Below, piece by piece: positions 54,106 through 61,987 of a DNA stretch of 64,000 nucleotides. The stretch comes from Olleya namhaensis (lineage in GTDB: Bacteria > Bacteroidota > Bacteroidia > Flavobacteriales > Flavobacteriaceae), in assembly GCF_900114005.1 (NCBI RefSeq), contig NZ_FORM01000006.1:1-64000 (forward strand), given 5' to 3'. The notes under the pieces were generated by a model. The model worked only from the letters and a program-made list of their open reading frames with translations. It ran no database searches and was not told the origin of the DNA. Position 1 is the stretch's first letter, and each line of letters starts with the position of its first letter. The position numbers were made by a program, and so were the translations under genes.

Positions 54106-54942
54106 ATGAAAATTGAAAAAGTAAAAAACTACAATCAAAAACTACTGGCAATTCTAGGAACACTAGCAGCCCTTTTTTTAGTAATAGCTTTAATAGCTTT
54201 TATTTCAATTATAATTAAAGAACATCGTGACTACTCTTCTTATGACGATGTTGAAACAGGAATATTATCTGACGAAAAAATTGAAAAACTACAAAAAGAA
54301 AATAAACGTCTACAAGTCATATCCTACGAAACACCAAAATTAATTGACACCTTAAAATCTATTTACATAATCCCGGTGTCTCATAAAATGCTGAATCAAA
54401 AAGAAGATATTAATGGCATCTTAAATGCATTTTCAGGAGCTTCAGGAGAACAATATGCAAGCTCAGACAATAGATACTCTAGTGGCTTTTATGGTGCTTA
54501 CAACAATGTTATTATTTATGATCTAAACAATCAGATAAACAAAAAGCTATTTGACAAGCGTGTCAATTTTAATACAATACATACAGAGTATTTTGATAAT
54601 GATATACTGTTATTAATGCAGGCGTCAGAAAAGGACACCTATAAAGATGGCGTTATAAATTTAGAAGATTTTAAATCACTTTATATCTATTCGTTTAAGC
54701 AAAAAGAAATGAAAAAAGTAAGTATTGAAGGCATGGATGTTTTCAATTATAAATTTCTAAATAACAGTACTGATTTAATTATTGAATTTGGAATAGACAA
54801 AAATAATGACGGACAATACGAGTCTTACAACGAACCTATTTTAATCAAGACATATGATTTTAAAAGCGGAACACTAAGCGATATTATTGACAATCAAACA
54901 CATTCTGAGTTACAGAAAACGCTAGAAGGATCAGAACAATAA
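54106..54942 (+). CDS. Hypothetical membrane-anchored protein with EF-hand-like segments
   Basis: 278 residues with one membrane segment at about residues 12-36, then a soluble domain. Two stretches look like calcium-binding loops: KDTYKDGVINLEDF (DGxxxxED type) and DKNNDGQYESYNEP (DxNxDGxxE). The remainder is beta-rich. No family is recognised. The next gene begins 28 bp downstream, so the two are likely cotranscribed. Confidence 0.75.
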   Translation: MKIEKVKNYNQKLLAILGTLAALFLVIALIAFISIIIKEHRDYSSYDDVETGILSDEKIEKLQKENKRLQVISYETPKLIDTLKSIYIIPVSHKMLNQKEDINGILNAFSGASGEQYASSDNRYSSGFYGAYNNVIIYDLNNQINKKLFDKRVNFNTIHTEYFDNDILLLMQASEKDTYKDGVINLEDFKSLYIYSFKQKEMKKVSIEGMDVFNYKFLNNSTDLIIEFGIDKNNDGQYESYNEPILIKTYDFKSGTLSDIIDNQTHSELQKTLEGSEQ

Positions 54943-54970
54943 AACAACATAAACACACCCACAACTCAAA

Positions 54971-55729
54971 TTGAAACATCTAATCATCATCATTTCATTT
55001 ATAACGTGTCACGTTTTTATTCAGGATCTAAAACAACTGGAAACAATTATTGGAATGGATTTCGATTTTGGAATTCAAGTGCAAAAAGACTGGCAACAAA
55101 GAGACCTATTACTTGAAGCTATTGCTTCCAATAAAAAAAGTTGGAACAACCTAACAGACCAAGAAGTAGCGCTTTTAGAAAAATATGACGAAACCTACAG
55201 CACAATGTGGGATGTAGAAGGTGCAGGTTGCTCCTGGTATTGTGGCGCTGGAGACTACACCGTTAGTGCTTCCTCCTTTTTAAAATCGGAAAACGCAAAT
55301 ACGTATAGCGTCAATAACATATCTGACTTTAGTTATCAAACAGCTTGGGTAGAAGGTGTAAAAGGCTATGGTATTGGAGAATCTGTTACGTTTTCATTTG
55401 TTCCAAACCACCCGCGATTAACCACTATTAAAATTGCAAATGGTTATATAAAAAGCAAAACCACTTGGAAGAATAACTCCCGTGTAAAAAAGCTTAAACT
55501 ATATATAAACGATACCGTTTATGGAGTCATTAATCTTAATGATCTTTATGCGTTGCAATCCATTAGATTAGATAAACCTATTGGGTATTCTCAAAGAAAA
55601 GATCAAGAAAAACTAAAAACATTACCTAATTGGAAGATTAGATTTGAAATCTTGGAAGTCTATAAAGGCGATAAATATGATGATACTGCACTATCTCAAA
55701 TATTTTTTGACGGTATTGATGTGCATTAA
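54971..55729 (+). CDS. Secreted protein with NADase-type glycan-binding domain
   Basis: 252 residues, TTG start giving MKHLIIIISFITCHVFIQDL, a signal peptide. From about residue 85 to the end it matches the NADase-type glycan-binding (discoidin-like) domain: ISDFSYQTAWVEGVKGYGIG with conserved TAWVEGV and GIGE, ANGYIKSKTTWKNNSRVKKL in parts, FEILEVYKGDKYDDTALSQI and FFDGIDVH. This module occurs in proteins that bind glycans or host NAD-consuming toxins' receptors. There is no catalytic domain, so it is a binding protein. Assignment is by recognition of the consensus, not a search. Confidence 0.75.
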   Translation: MKHLIIIISFITCHVFIQDLKQLETIIGMDFDFGIQVQKDWQQRDLLLEAIASNKKSWNNLTDQEVALLEKYDETYSTMWDVEGAGCSWYCGAGDYTVSASSFLKSENANTYSVNNISDFSYQTAWVEGVKGYGIGESVTFSFVPNHPRLTTIKIANGYIKSKTTWKNNSRVKKLKLYINDTVYGVINLNDLYALQSIRLDKPIGYSQRKDQEKLKTLPNWKIRFEILEVYKGDKYDDTALSQIFFDGIDVH

Positions 55730-56050
55730 AATTGTAATGGATTTATAACGTTTGACAAGCCTGTTTTAAAACCTAGCGATGATTAACAGACTTATGTAAA
55801 CAAACCATTTATAAAATTAAAAGAGACTATTTTATTTAAAATAAATGGTGGTTACGGTTTCCCGTAAAGTATAGTAATCAGACTTTTATAACTTGTCTCT
55901 AGTTTAGAAAAATACGTAGTTATACTTATAGTTTTTTTAATGAATAAAAAGTAACTTCGTTTTTTATGTCTTAATAGATATAAATAAAACTAAACTAACC
56001 ATATCCGGTATATTTACGGGATTTGAGGAATAAAAGTTATTATATAACTA
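55730..56050. other. Intergenic stretch before the cassette array, no gene seen
   Basis: About 320 bp of AT-rich DNA with no open frame of note and no complete copy of the downstream ~140-bp repeat. A TATATTTA near 56010 could serve as promoter for the DUF262 gene. The array begins at its right edge with a single half-site. Confidence 0.5.
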
Positions 56051-56066
56051 GTTGCCAGTAATTAAA
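56048..56066 (+). repeat. Half-site (right end) at the left edge of the cassette array
   Basis: CTAGTTGCCAGTAATTAAAG-like sequence; GTTGCCA (56051-56057) plus GTAATTA matches the right end of the full repeat (GTTGGCAGTAATTAG at 57801) with one change. No hairpin or left end accompanies it. Confidence 0.7.
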
Positions 56067-56084
56067 GAAAAACATAAAAACATA

Positions 56085-57158
56085 ATGAAAGAAGACATAA
56101 CAGAATTAGATATTGAGGACAAAATTGAAGATGAAGAAGTTTATCAAACATTTGATATTGCTACATATCCATCAGATTTTACTCTAAAAGGAATTGTAAA
56201 TATGTGGAATGAAGGAGGAATAACTATTCCCGATTTCCAAAGAGAATTTGTTTGGTCAATCAAGCAATCATCATTGTTAATAGAATCATTTTTACTTGGT
56301 CTTCCAGTTCCACCAGTTTTCTTTTACATTGATGAAGACAATTCAAATTTAGTAATTGATGGTCAACAAAGAATTTTAAGTACAGTTTATTTTTTCAATG
56401 GCTATTTCGGAAAAGAAAATACTAAAGGGAAAAGACAAGTATTTAGATTATCTGGTTTAAATGAACAAAGTCCATATCACAAAAAAACTTATGACGATTT
56501 AAGTGAATCTGATAGAAGAAAATTGGATAACACAGTTTTAAGAGCCATAAACATTAGACAATTAACACCAGTTGGTGAAGGTACAAGTATGTATCATATT
56601 TTTGAAAGATTAAATACAGGAGGAACACCTCTAAAATCTCAAGAAATTAGAAATGTTGTTTTTAGAGGTGAATTTGTAAACATATTAAGAGAATTAAATC
56701 GTGATGATAACTGGCGTAAAATACTTGGCACAAAAAGCGTAAATAAACATCAAACAGACGTAGAATTACTTTTAAGGTTATTTTCTCTATACACACGTAA
56801 GGATGAATATGAGAAACCAATGAAAGAGTTTTTAAATATCTCTATGAAAAAACACCAAAATGGTGACACAAAAGAGGTTAAAGATTTCTCTGAAAAATTT
56901 AAAACTATAAATTCATATTTAATTAAAGAATTAGGAGAAAAACCGTTTCATTTACGAACCAGATTAAGTTCTTCAACTTTGGACTCTGTAATGGTAAATT
57001 TAATGCAAAATATAAATCGCATTCCGACTGATTTTAAAAACAGATATGAAACCTTAATAAAAACAGAAAAATTGGAGGAGTTAACTACAATTGGTACAAC
57101 TGACCCTACTGTTGTTAAGGAAAGATTTGAATTTGTAAATACTTCACTTTTTAAATAA
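56085..57158 (+). CDS. DUF262 (GmrSD/ParB-like nuclease) family protein
   Basis: 357 residues from ATG 56085 (MKEDITELDIED). The N-terminal DUF262 domain has IPDFQREFVW (residues 48-57), FLLGLPVPPVFFY and the nucleotide-handling DGQQR motif (92-96); the middle carries FERLNTGGTPL and QEIRNVVFRG. DUF262 proteins occur in type IV restriction (GmrSD) and other defence systems as NTP-dependent or ParB-like nucleases. This one lacks the C-terminal DUF1524 HNH domain. The HEPN-like gene starts 1 bp after its stop, so the pair is translationally linked. It is the first gene of the cassette array. Confidence 0.92.
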   Translation: MKEDITELDIEDKIEDEEVYQTFDIATYPSDFTLKGIVNMWNEGGITIPDFQREFVWSIKQSSLLIESFLLGLPVPPVFFYIDEDNSNLVIDGQQRILSTVYFFNGYFGKENTKGKRQVFRLSGLNEQSPYHKKTYDDLSESDRRKLDNTVLRAINIRQLTPVGEGTSMYHIFERLNTGGTPLKSQEIRNVVFRGEFVNILRELNRDDNWRKILGTKSVNKHQTDVELLLRLFSLYTRKDEYEKPMKEFLNISMKKHQNGDTKEVKDFSEKFKTINSYLIKELGEKPFHLRTRLSSSTLDSVMVNLMQNINRIPTDFKNRYETLIKTEKLEELTTIGTTDPTVVKERFEFVNTSLFK

Positions 57159-57159
57159 T

Positions 57160-57666
57160 ATGGCTTACGATTCACATTTTACAATTGCAGATGATATGAT
57201 AAATCATTTAGATTCAGTTGTTGGAGGTATTACAGACCCATTTATTAGTTCAAGATATATCGGTTTTGTTTCTGTTAGTGCTGTAACAGTTTATGAATTA
57301 GCACTTAAAGAAATATTTATTGATTTTGCACAGAAAAAACACAACGTTTTTGGTACTTATGCAAAAAGTCATTTTGAAAGAATAAATGGCAGAATTAGAT
57401 ACAGAAGTATCAAAGAAGATTATGTTGAAAAATTTGGTGTTAAATATTTGAAAAGATATAAAAAGAAAATGGCAGAAACCGAAAAAGCATTTTTATTATC
57501 TCAAGGAAAAAGTGTTATAAATTCATATAATAATTTGATAACTTGGAGAAATGATTTCGCTCACGAAGGACATATACCAAACACAGTTACATTTAGTGAA
57601 GTTGTAGCATCATATCATTTAGGAAAAGAATTAATAAAATGCGTTTCTGATTCAATGAATAGATAA
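57160..57666 (+). CDS. HEPN-like RNase (MAE_28990/MAE_18760 type)
   Basis: 168 residues, all-helical. The HEPN catalytic signature Rx4H is visible as R130 to H135 in TWRNDFAHEGH. The N-terminal helices (ISSRYIGFVSVSAVTVYELA) match the MAE_28990/MAE_18760 subgroup. HEPN RNases act as toxins or abortive-infection effectors, often with a second gene that controls or targets them. It begins 1 bp after the DUF262 gene and ends at a full ~140-bp cassette repeat, so the pair forms one unit. Confidence 0.85.
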   Translation: MAYDSHFTIADDMINHLDSVVGGITDPFISSRYIGFVSVSAVTVYELALKEIFIDFAQKKHNVFGTYAKSHFERINGRIRYRSIKEDYVEKFGVKYLKRYKKKMAETEKAFLLSQGKSVINSYNNLITWRNDFAHEGHIPNTVTFSEVVASYHLGKELIKCVSDSMNR

Positions 57667-57669
57667 AAA

Positions 57670-57814
57670 CTACTGGCAACACTGTATATAATTTATTGCT
57701 GGCTTCTCACCTACTTACGAAAGTCCTCGCGGACTTTCTTGGTCGGTAATTATTTACTAAATTAGGTGCTTAAAACACGCAACAAACCATATACAACAAC
57801 GTTGGCAGTAATTA
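57670..57814 (+). repeat. Cassette repeat R1
   Basis: Left end CTACTGGCAACACTGTATAT, right end ATACAACAACGTTGGCAGTA; the two ends are imperfect inverted repeats. Centre: perfect hairpin GAAAGTCC (57719-57726)-TCGC-GGACTTTC (57731-57738), followed by TATTTACTAAATTAGGTGCT. It separates the DUF262/HEPN pair from the secreted esterase-like gene, whose ATG is 17 bp after GTTGGCA. Confidence 0.9.
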
Positions 57815-57824
57815 GAAAAAAAAG

Positions 57825-59042
57825 ATGACAAGACAAAAATTATTATTTATAAGCTTATTAGTATCAAGTTTAGTTTTTGCTCAAAAGGAGTTATCATCTT
57901 TTGACGTTGAGAAATTTACAACTCATTTCAGAATTGAAAACGATACTCTTACCGGAAATGGAGCCAATATATTAAAGAAAAGGATTTCAGAAAGTCAGTT
58001 TGTTCTATTGGGAGAAGAACATTTTGCTTCTGAAATTTCCATTCTGACAAATAGTTTATTACCTATTCTTGCTGATAATGATTTCAAATATTTTGTAGTA
58101 GAAATTGGACCAAATAGTGCGAATACACTAGTAAATGAAATTCATAAAAAAGAACAATTATATGATTTTAATACAGAATACTTCAAATTAACAGGTGAAA
58201 TTCCTATTCCATTTTTTCAAGGAAAAGAAGATGAAATATTTTTAAAAACTGCTCTAAATCGAAAGTTCCGAATTTGGGGAGTTGACCAAGAGTATTTAAC
58301 TGCTCAATTCTTTTTATTTAAAAAAATAATGGAGCTTTCTATCAACAAAAAAGAGGTGAAAAAACATTATAAACCTGCTTATGAATATATGTTGACTGAA
58401 TTTAAAAAGTATTGGGATGATGAAGACTACAAGATGTTTGATAACTATTTAAAATCAGATAAAATAGAAACGTTTTTTAAATCAACAAACCCAAATAATT
58501 TTGAAGTTCAAAAAATAATAATTGATTTAAAAAAGTCTTGGTCTATTTACCAATTTAATGAAGATGGATTATTTCGTAACAATTGGAAAAGTAGAATTAG
58601 ATATTTAAAGACAAATTTTAGTAAGCATTACAAAGAAGCAAATAGAAATGACACTTTACCTAAAGTGTTTGTAAAAATGGGAGCCGTTCATTTGTCTAAT
58701 GGGTTAAATAATTATGGATATTATGATGTTGGAAACTTGATTAAAGAACTATCTAACTTTAATCAAACTAAAACGACTTCGTTCAAATGTAATCCTCGTT
58801 TTTACAGAGGAGAAAACAATGAAATTATAGACGATTTAAAAAGTGACGATCCATTAAAACTAATTTTAGAAAAAGCTAAACAAAACGAATGGACTTTGTT
58901 TAGCAATAGTGAACTTCTCGATTATTGTTATAGAGAAAAAATAAAACTCAATTCAAAATTAAAAACGGAATTAAAAAGATTTGATTATATTTTAATTCCA
59001 CCAATAGTTAACGAAATGAAAATGAATTTTAAAGAGAAATAA
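57825..59042 (+). CDS. Secreted erythromycin-esterase/ChaN-like family protein
   Basis: 405 residues with a signal peptide (SSLVFAQ, to about residue 19). The core QFVLLGEEHFASEISILT, YFVVEIGPNS, WGVDQEYL and VFVKMGAVHLSNGLN match the EreA/ChaN-like (TIKI-related) fold, with conserved Glu-Glu-His and a later His as candidate catalytic or metal residues. Relatives include macrolide esterases and haem-uptake proteins; the substrate is unknown. It occupies its own cassette between repeats R1 and R2, its stop codon lying inside the start of R2. Confidence 0.78.
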   Translation: MTRQKLLFISLLVSSLVFAQKELSSFDVEKFTTHFRIENDTLTGNGANILKKRISESQFVLLGEEHFASEISILTNSLLPILADNDFKYFVVEIGPNSANTLVNEIHKKEQLYDFNTEYFKLTGEIPIPFFQGKEDEIFLKTALNRKFRIWGVDQEYLTAQFFLFKKIMELSINKKEVKKHYKPAYEYMLTEFKKYWDDEDYKMFDNYLKSDKIETFFKSTNPNNFEVQKIIIDLKKSWSIYQFNEDGLFRNNWKSRIRYLKTNFSKHYKEANRNDTLPKVFVKMGAVHLSNGLNNYGYYDVGNLIKELSNFNQTKTTSFKCNPRFYRGENNEIIDDLKSDDPLKLILEKAKQNEWTLFSNSELLDYCYREKIKLNSKLKTELKRFDYILIPPIVNEMKMNFKEK

Positions 59043-59183
59043 CTACTGCCAACACCGTGTATAATTCATTGCTAGTACTCGCTTACTTACGAAAACCCTC
59101 GCGGATTTTCTAGTTGGTTTTGTATTTACTAAATTAGGTGCTTGAACACGCAAAAAATCTTATACAAACACGTTAGCAACAAG
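59041..59183 (+). repeat. Cassette repeat R2
   Basis: Left end ACTACTGCCAACACCGTGTA, right end TATACAAACACGTTAGCAAC. Central hairpin GAAAACCC-TCGC-GGATTTTC has one mismatch, followed by ATTTACTAAATTAGGTGCTT shared with R1. The preceding gene's stop codon overlaps the first bases (TAACTACTG). Confidence 0.9.
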
Positions 59184-59221
59184 CCTGACTAGAATCACGA
59201 AAAAGAAAAACCTATTAAAAA

Positions 59222-59308
59222 ATGACAAAAAATCATGTATGTAACGGAGCGAAAATAAACACAAAATATGGTTTGAGTAAGCCTATTTATATTCTTGTAA
59301 ATTGGTGA
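59222..59308 (+). CDS. Possible 28-codon small ORF ahead of the membrane protein gene
   Basis: ATG 59222 opens a 28-codon frame (MTKNHVCNGAKINTK...) whose TGA ends at 59308, the base before the ATG of the next gene. This arrangement would permit translational coupling. No homology is recognised and the sequence is unremarkable, so it may be chance. Confidence 0.25.
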   Translation: MTKNHVCNGAKINTKYGLSKPIYILVNW

Positions 59309-59785
59309 ATGATGAAAAAAAACGTATTAAAATACCTATTAGTATTATTTGCTAGTATTCTTACAGCACTCTCAATAAGCATATTAATAGGTGGTTTATT
59401 AATTGCTATTAAAAAACGAAGTTTTGATCAAACCAATGATATAATTATGCTGTGTTTAATTGCTGGTCTTTGCTTATTTTTTTCCTTTTTAGCTAATAGA
59501 AATGGTAACAAATATTCCATTTATATAATTATTGTTCACTTAATTTCTGCTTTAATTTCTTTAGGAATTGAAAGTTTTGATTCTTCTTTCACAAACGATT
59601 TAGCAATAACTAATGAATGGTTAAAATTATTTGGATGGGATGAATATGATTCTGGTTTAGAATCTATGGCACATAGAGTTTTAGGATTTACTGTAATTAT
59701 TTACCCAACTATATTAATGATTTGTAGTTTGATTATTTATAAGTTATATTTTAAAAGAAATATTCTGAATTATTTTAAAAACTAA
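59309..59785 (+). CDS. Hypothetical four-segment membrane protein (cassette gene)
   Basis: 158 residues with four hydrophobic segments (about 8-31, 45-62, 70-90 and 128-150) and no recognised family. The loop SFDSSFTNDLAITNEWLKLF is the longest hydrophilic part. ATG 59309 is followed by a second ATG (59312), either of which could be used. It lies between repeat R2 and the half-repeat at 59889, i.e. as a separate cassette. Confidence 0.72.
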   Translation: MMKKNVLKYLLVLFASILTALSISILIGGLLIAIKKRSFDQTNDIIMLCLIAGLCLFFSFLANRNGNKYSIYIIIVHLISALISLGIESFDSSFTNDLAITNEWLKLFGWDEYDSGLESMAHRVLGFTVIIYPTILMICSLIIYKLYFKRNILNYFKN

Positions 59786-59888
59786 CCAAAAATAATAGTA
59801 TTTCAATACAATTATTTCACTGTAATAAACTTGAATAAAAAATAGTCTGTGTTTAAACGAAAAGTTGGTGCGATAAAATCCGCTCCTA

Positions 59889-59914
59889 TAATTATACGAG
59901 CACGTTGGCAATAA
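59889..59914 (+). repeat. Cassette repeat right end (R3 half-site)
   Basis: TATAATTATACGAGCACGTTGGCAATAAT (in parts) matches the right end of R1/R2, with GTTGGCA at 59904-59910. The left end and central hairpin are degenerate or missing; an ACGAAAAGTTGGTG string at about 59858 may be their remnant. The next gene's ATG is 5 bp after GTTGGCA. Confidence 0.75.
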
Positions 59915-59915
59915 T

Positions 59916-60461
59916 ATGAAAAGACGAAGACGAATAATAATTGGAATTGCAATAATTGGAATATCACTATTGAGTGTATTCTACTTTTTACCTAAAGAAT
60001 CTTTATTGTATTTAAAAAGCGATATGACTGATTTTAAGAAATCAATTATGCCACTTTCAATTGTTTTATCGATAGCAATTACTTTATTAATAATATTCGA
60101 CCGAACTGAATATAACGGAAAGAAATGGTCAAAAATAATGTACATACTATATCTCGGAATGACGTGCTATATTATTTATCCAATGATTTCTGATACAGTT
60201 TTAACGCTCGGACTTAAAATAAATAGATTGTCGAGTAGCAAATCGATTACTAAAAAATTTATCGTAACTTTTAAAGACAGTAATGGAGATTTAAGCAATA
60301 CAGTTTGGGGTAGAATTCCGAACAAAATGTATGACGGAGAAATTGACAAGCTGAAATTAAACCAAAAAGAATATAATTCGGTAAGTGAAAAACAAGAAAT
60401 CATATTAGAATTGGAAAAAGGACTATTTGGAATTCCATTTAATCCGATTATGAAGGAATAA
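59916..60461 (+). CDS. Hypothetical membrane protein (cassette gene)
   Basis: 181 residues. A basic N-terminus (KRRRR) precedes about three membrane segments (8-25, 45-61 and 73-98), then a soluble C-terminal half ending in ELEKGLFGIPFNPIMKE. No family is recognised. The very short distance (5 bp) between the GTTGGCA end and the ATG leaves no room for an upstream ribosome-binding site other than in the repeat itself. Confidence 0.72.
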   Translation: MKRRRRIIIGIAIIGISLLSVFYFLPKESLLYLKSDMTDFKKSIMPLSIVLSIAITLLIIFDRTEYNGKKWSKIMYILYLGMTCYIIYPMISDTVLTLGLKINRLSSSKSITKKFIVTFKDSNGDLSNTVWGRIPNKMYDGEIDKLKLNQKEYNSVSEKQEIILELEKGLFGIPFNPIMKE

Positions 60462-60575
60462 ATACTATGGCAAACACCGCATAAAATTTATTGCTAATTC
60501 TAGCCTACTTACGCAAAGTCCTCTCGGACTTTTCTTGGTTGGTGTGAACTTCCAAAGTTAAGTGCCAACTAATGA
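60462..60575 (+). repeat. Cassette repeat R4 (right end degenerate)
   Basis: Left end AATACTATGGCAAACACCGC then ATAAAATTTATTGCTAATTC, with hairpin AAAGTCC-TCTC-GGACTTT (near 60514-60531) and TTGGTTGGTG as in R2. The right end lacks a recognisable GTTGGCA, so this may be the last intact unit of the array. Confidence 0.82.
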
Positions 60576-60618
60576 AATTTCTCATTGCAAAGACCTAAGA
60601 TAAAATTTAAACTCAACC

Positions 60619-61173
60619 GTGAAAAAAGAGAAAGTACTACAAAAATTAGAAAAGCATTGTTCCGAAAAACGCTATACTCGTTTGACAAGAAAAAAAGGAA
60701 CTTTTGAAGGAATAACTACTGGTTTTATTCTTGACAAGTCTTCCGATTTTATATTACTACAAGAAACAGATGAATTCAGGATTTTAGGTTATCAAATCAT
60801 TCCTATTCGAACAATTAAGCACGTCAGATATAACAAAAATGACAAAACAATCGAGCGAATTTTAAAAGAAGAAGGATTATTAAGTGAGGTTAAAGCTAAA
60901 TACAAAGTTGATTTAACTGATTGGAATTCTATCATGAAAGATATTAAAGCAACGGAACTTACAATTATATCGGAATGCGAACACCCGAAACTGAATTATT
61001 TTTGCATTGGACTATTAACTCGAATAAATAAAAAATCTATTTCTATACGATACTTTAATGCTCAAGGGATTTTAGACAAAAAAAATACTAAAAACAACTT
61101 TGAAGATATTACCAAGTTGAGTTTTGACGACAGATATGCAAATATATTTTCAAAATATATAACCGAAAAATAA
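60619..61173 (+). CDS. Hypothetical protein with Sm/SH3-like N-terminal half (cassette gene)
   Basis: 184 residues with a GTG start, soluble. Residues about 20-75 (GTFEGITTGFILDKSSDFIL, QETDEFRILGYQIIPIRTIK) look like a small beta-barrel with the turn patterns of Sm- or SH3-like domains; the remainder contains a second such segment (FCIGLLTRINKKSISIRYF). No named family. It follows repeat R4 and closes the array. Confidence 0.65.
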   Translation: MKKEKVLQKLEKHCSEKRYTRLTRKKGTFEGITTGFILDKSSDFILLQETDEFRILGYQIIPIRTIKHVRYNKNDKTIERILKEEGLLSEVKAKYKVDLTDWNSIMKDIKATELTIISECEHPKLNYFCIGLLTRINKKSISIRYFNAQGILDKKNTKNNFEDITKLSFDDRYANIFSKYITEK

Positions 61174-61201
61174 CTCTAGCTATAAAGGTTTCTAACCAAC
61201 A

Positions 61202-61432
61202 TTTGAAAAAAACAAGGACATTTTAATATTCATTTTTGCATTAATCGTGGTTTCTGCAATCGGATACGGGATCTTTTTATATTTCTTCTTACAGAAAAGA
61301 TATGCGGAAAGTCCGGTGACTAAAACCGAGTTAGTTTCAAAGTCTCAACCTAGAAAGGGGTTAAACTCAAATTTAGTTGCGTTTCTTGATAATCCAATTG
61401 ACTTATTGGATTTTGTGTTAACCATGTTCTAG
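61202..61432 (+). pseudogene. Small membrane-protein remnant or ORF without a normal start
   Basis: The frame FEKNKDILIFIFALIVVSAI encodes a clear membrane segment, followed by a charged region (YAESPVTKTELVSKSQPRKG) and stop at 61432. A stop codon (61193-61195) precedes it and no ATG lies before the membrane segment; the first possible start is GTG 61247, which would cut the segment. It reads like a gene that lost its N-terminus, perhaps the remains of another cassette. Confidence 0.4.
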
Positions 61433-61504
61433 TCATTTTAATACCTCAAGAATGTCCAAATCATATTTTTATCTTAAAAAAAATAGTGTACTAAAATTAA
61501 TGTG

Positions 61505-61512
61505 TAATTTTG
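61505..61512 (+). promoter_or_regulatory. Bacteroidota-type -7 element for the MarR gene
   Basis: TAATTTTG, exact TAnnTTTG match, directly abutting the operator-like palindrome at 61512-61525, so the bound repressor would cover the start site. Confidence 0.65.
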
Positions 61513-61525
61513 TTGACTAATCAAC
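61512..61525. promoter_or_regulatory. MarR operator candidate 1
   Basis: GTTGA-CTAA-TCAAC, a 14-bp inverted repeat at the predicted transcription start of the MarR gene. The same sequence with ATTA in the centre occurs upstream of the DUF4405 gene (61988-62001). Confidence 0.72.
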
Positions 61526-61535
61526 AGTTTTGAAA

Positions 61536-61970
61536 ATGTCAAAAAAATATATATTTACAGATTCGGTTGGATATTTAACTACTACCATATCACGAATATT
61601 AAAACAAAAATTGCAAAGTCGTTTTAATACTTTAGATTTAAATACCACTCCAGAACAATGGCGATTATTGGTTTTAATTTCTAACGAAGGTGAAATGAAC
61701 CAAAGCCAAATTGCCAAATTGCAACATAAAGATAGAGCTGCTACAAAACGCATGCTGGATAATTTAGAAAACAAACAATTGGTGATTAGAAAATCTGGTA
61801 TCGATGCAAGATCTAATACCATTGCATTAACTAAAGCGGGTCAACATGTCGTAAATATTTTTAAAGATGCTTCCAAAAACACTGTTACGGAAGCATTAAG
61901 TTGTTTTACAGAAACGGAAGCCAAAACGCTAAACCAATTATTAAATAAATTATTAACTCACATAGAATAA
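61536..61970 (+). CDS. MarR-family transcriptional regulator
   Basis: 144 residues from ATG 61536 (MSKKYIFTDSVGYL); a TTG two codons earlier is in frame but unlikely. Winged-helix landmarks are EQWRLLVLISNEGEMNQSQI, RAATKRMLDNLENKQLVIRK and DARSNTIALTKAGQHV with the wing DxRSN. MarR proteins repress their own and neighbouring genes and release DNA on binding small ligands or oxidation. Two GTTGAYTAATCAAC sites, one at its promoter and one before the next operon, support autorepression and control of the DUF4405/reductase genes. Confidence 0.92.
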   Translation: MSKKYIFTDSVGYLTTTISRILKQKLQSRFNTLDLNTTPEQWRLLVLISNEGEMNQSQIAKLQHKDRAATKRMLDNLENKQLVIRKSGIDARSNTIALTKAGQHVVNIFKDASKNTVTEALSCFTETEAKTLNQLLNKLLTHIE

Positions 61971-61987
61971 AAAAAATTATAATAATT

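Noticed and set aside
56048-60620. Classical integron attC sites
   Set aside because: The repeats have inverted ends and cassettes in one orientation, but the end core is GTTGGCA/GTTAGCA, not GTTRRRY, and there is no intI in the window. They are reported as cassette-like repeats instead.
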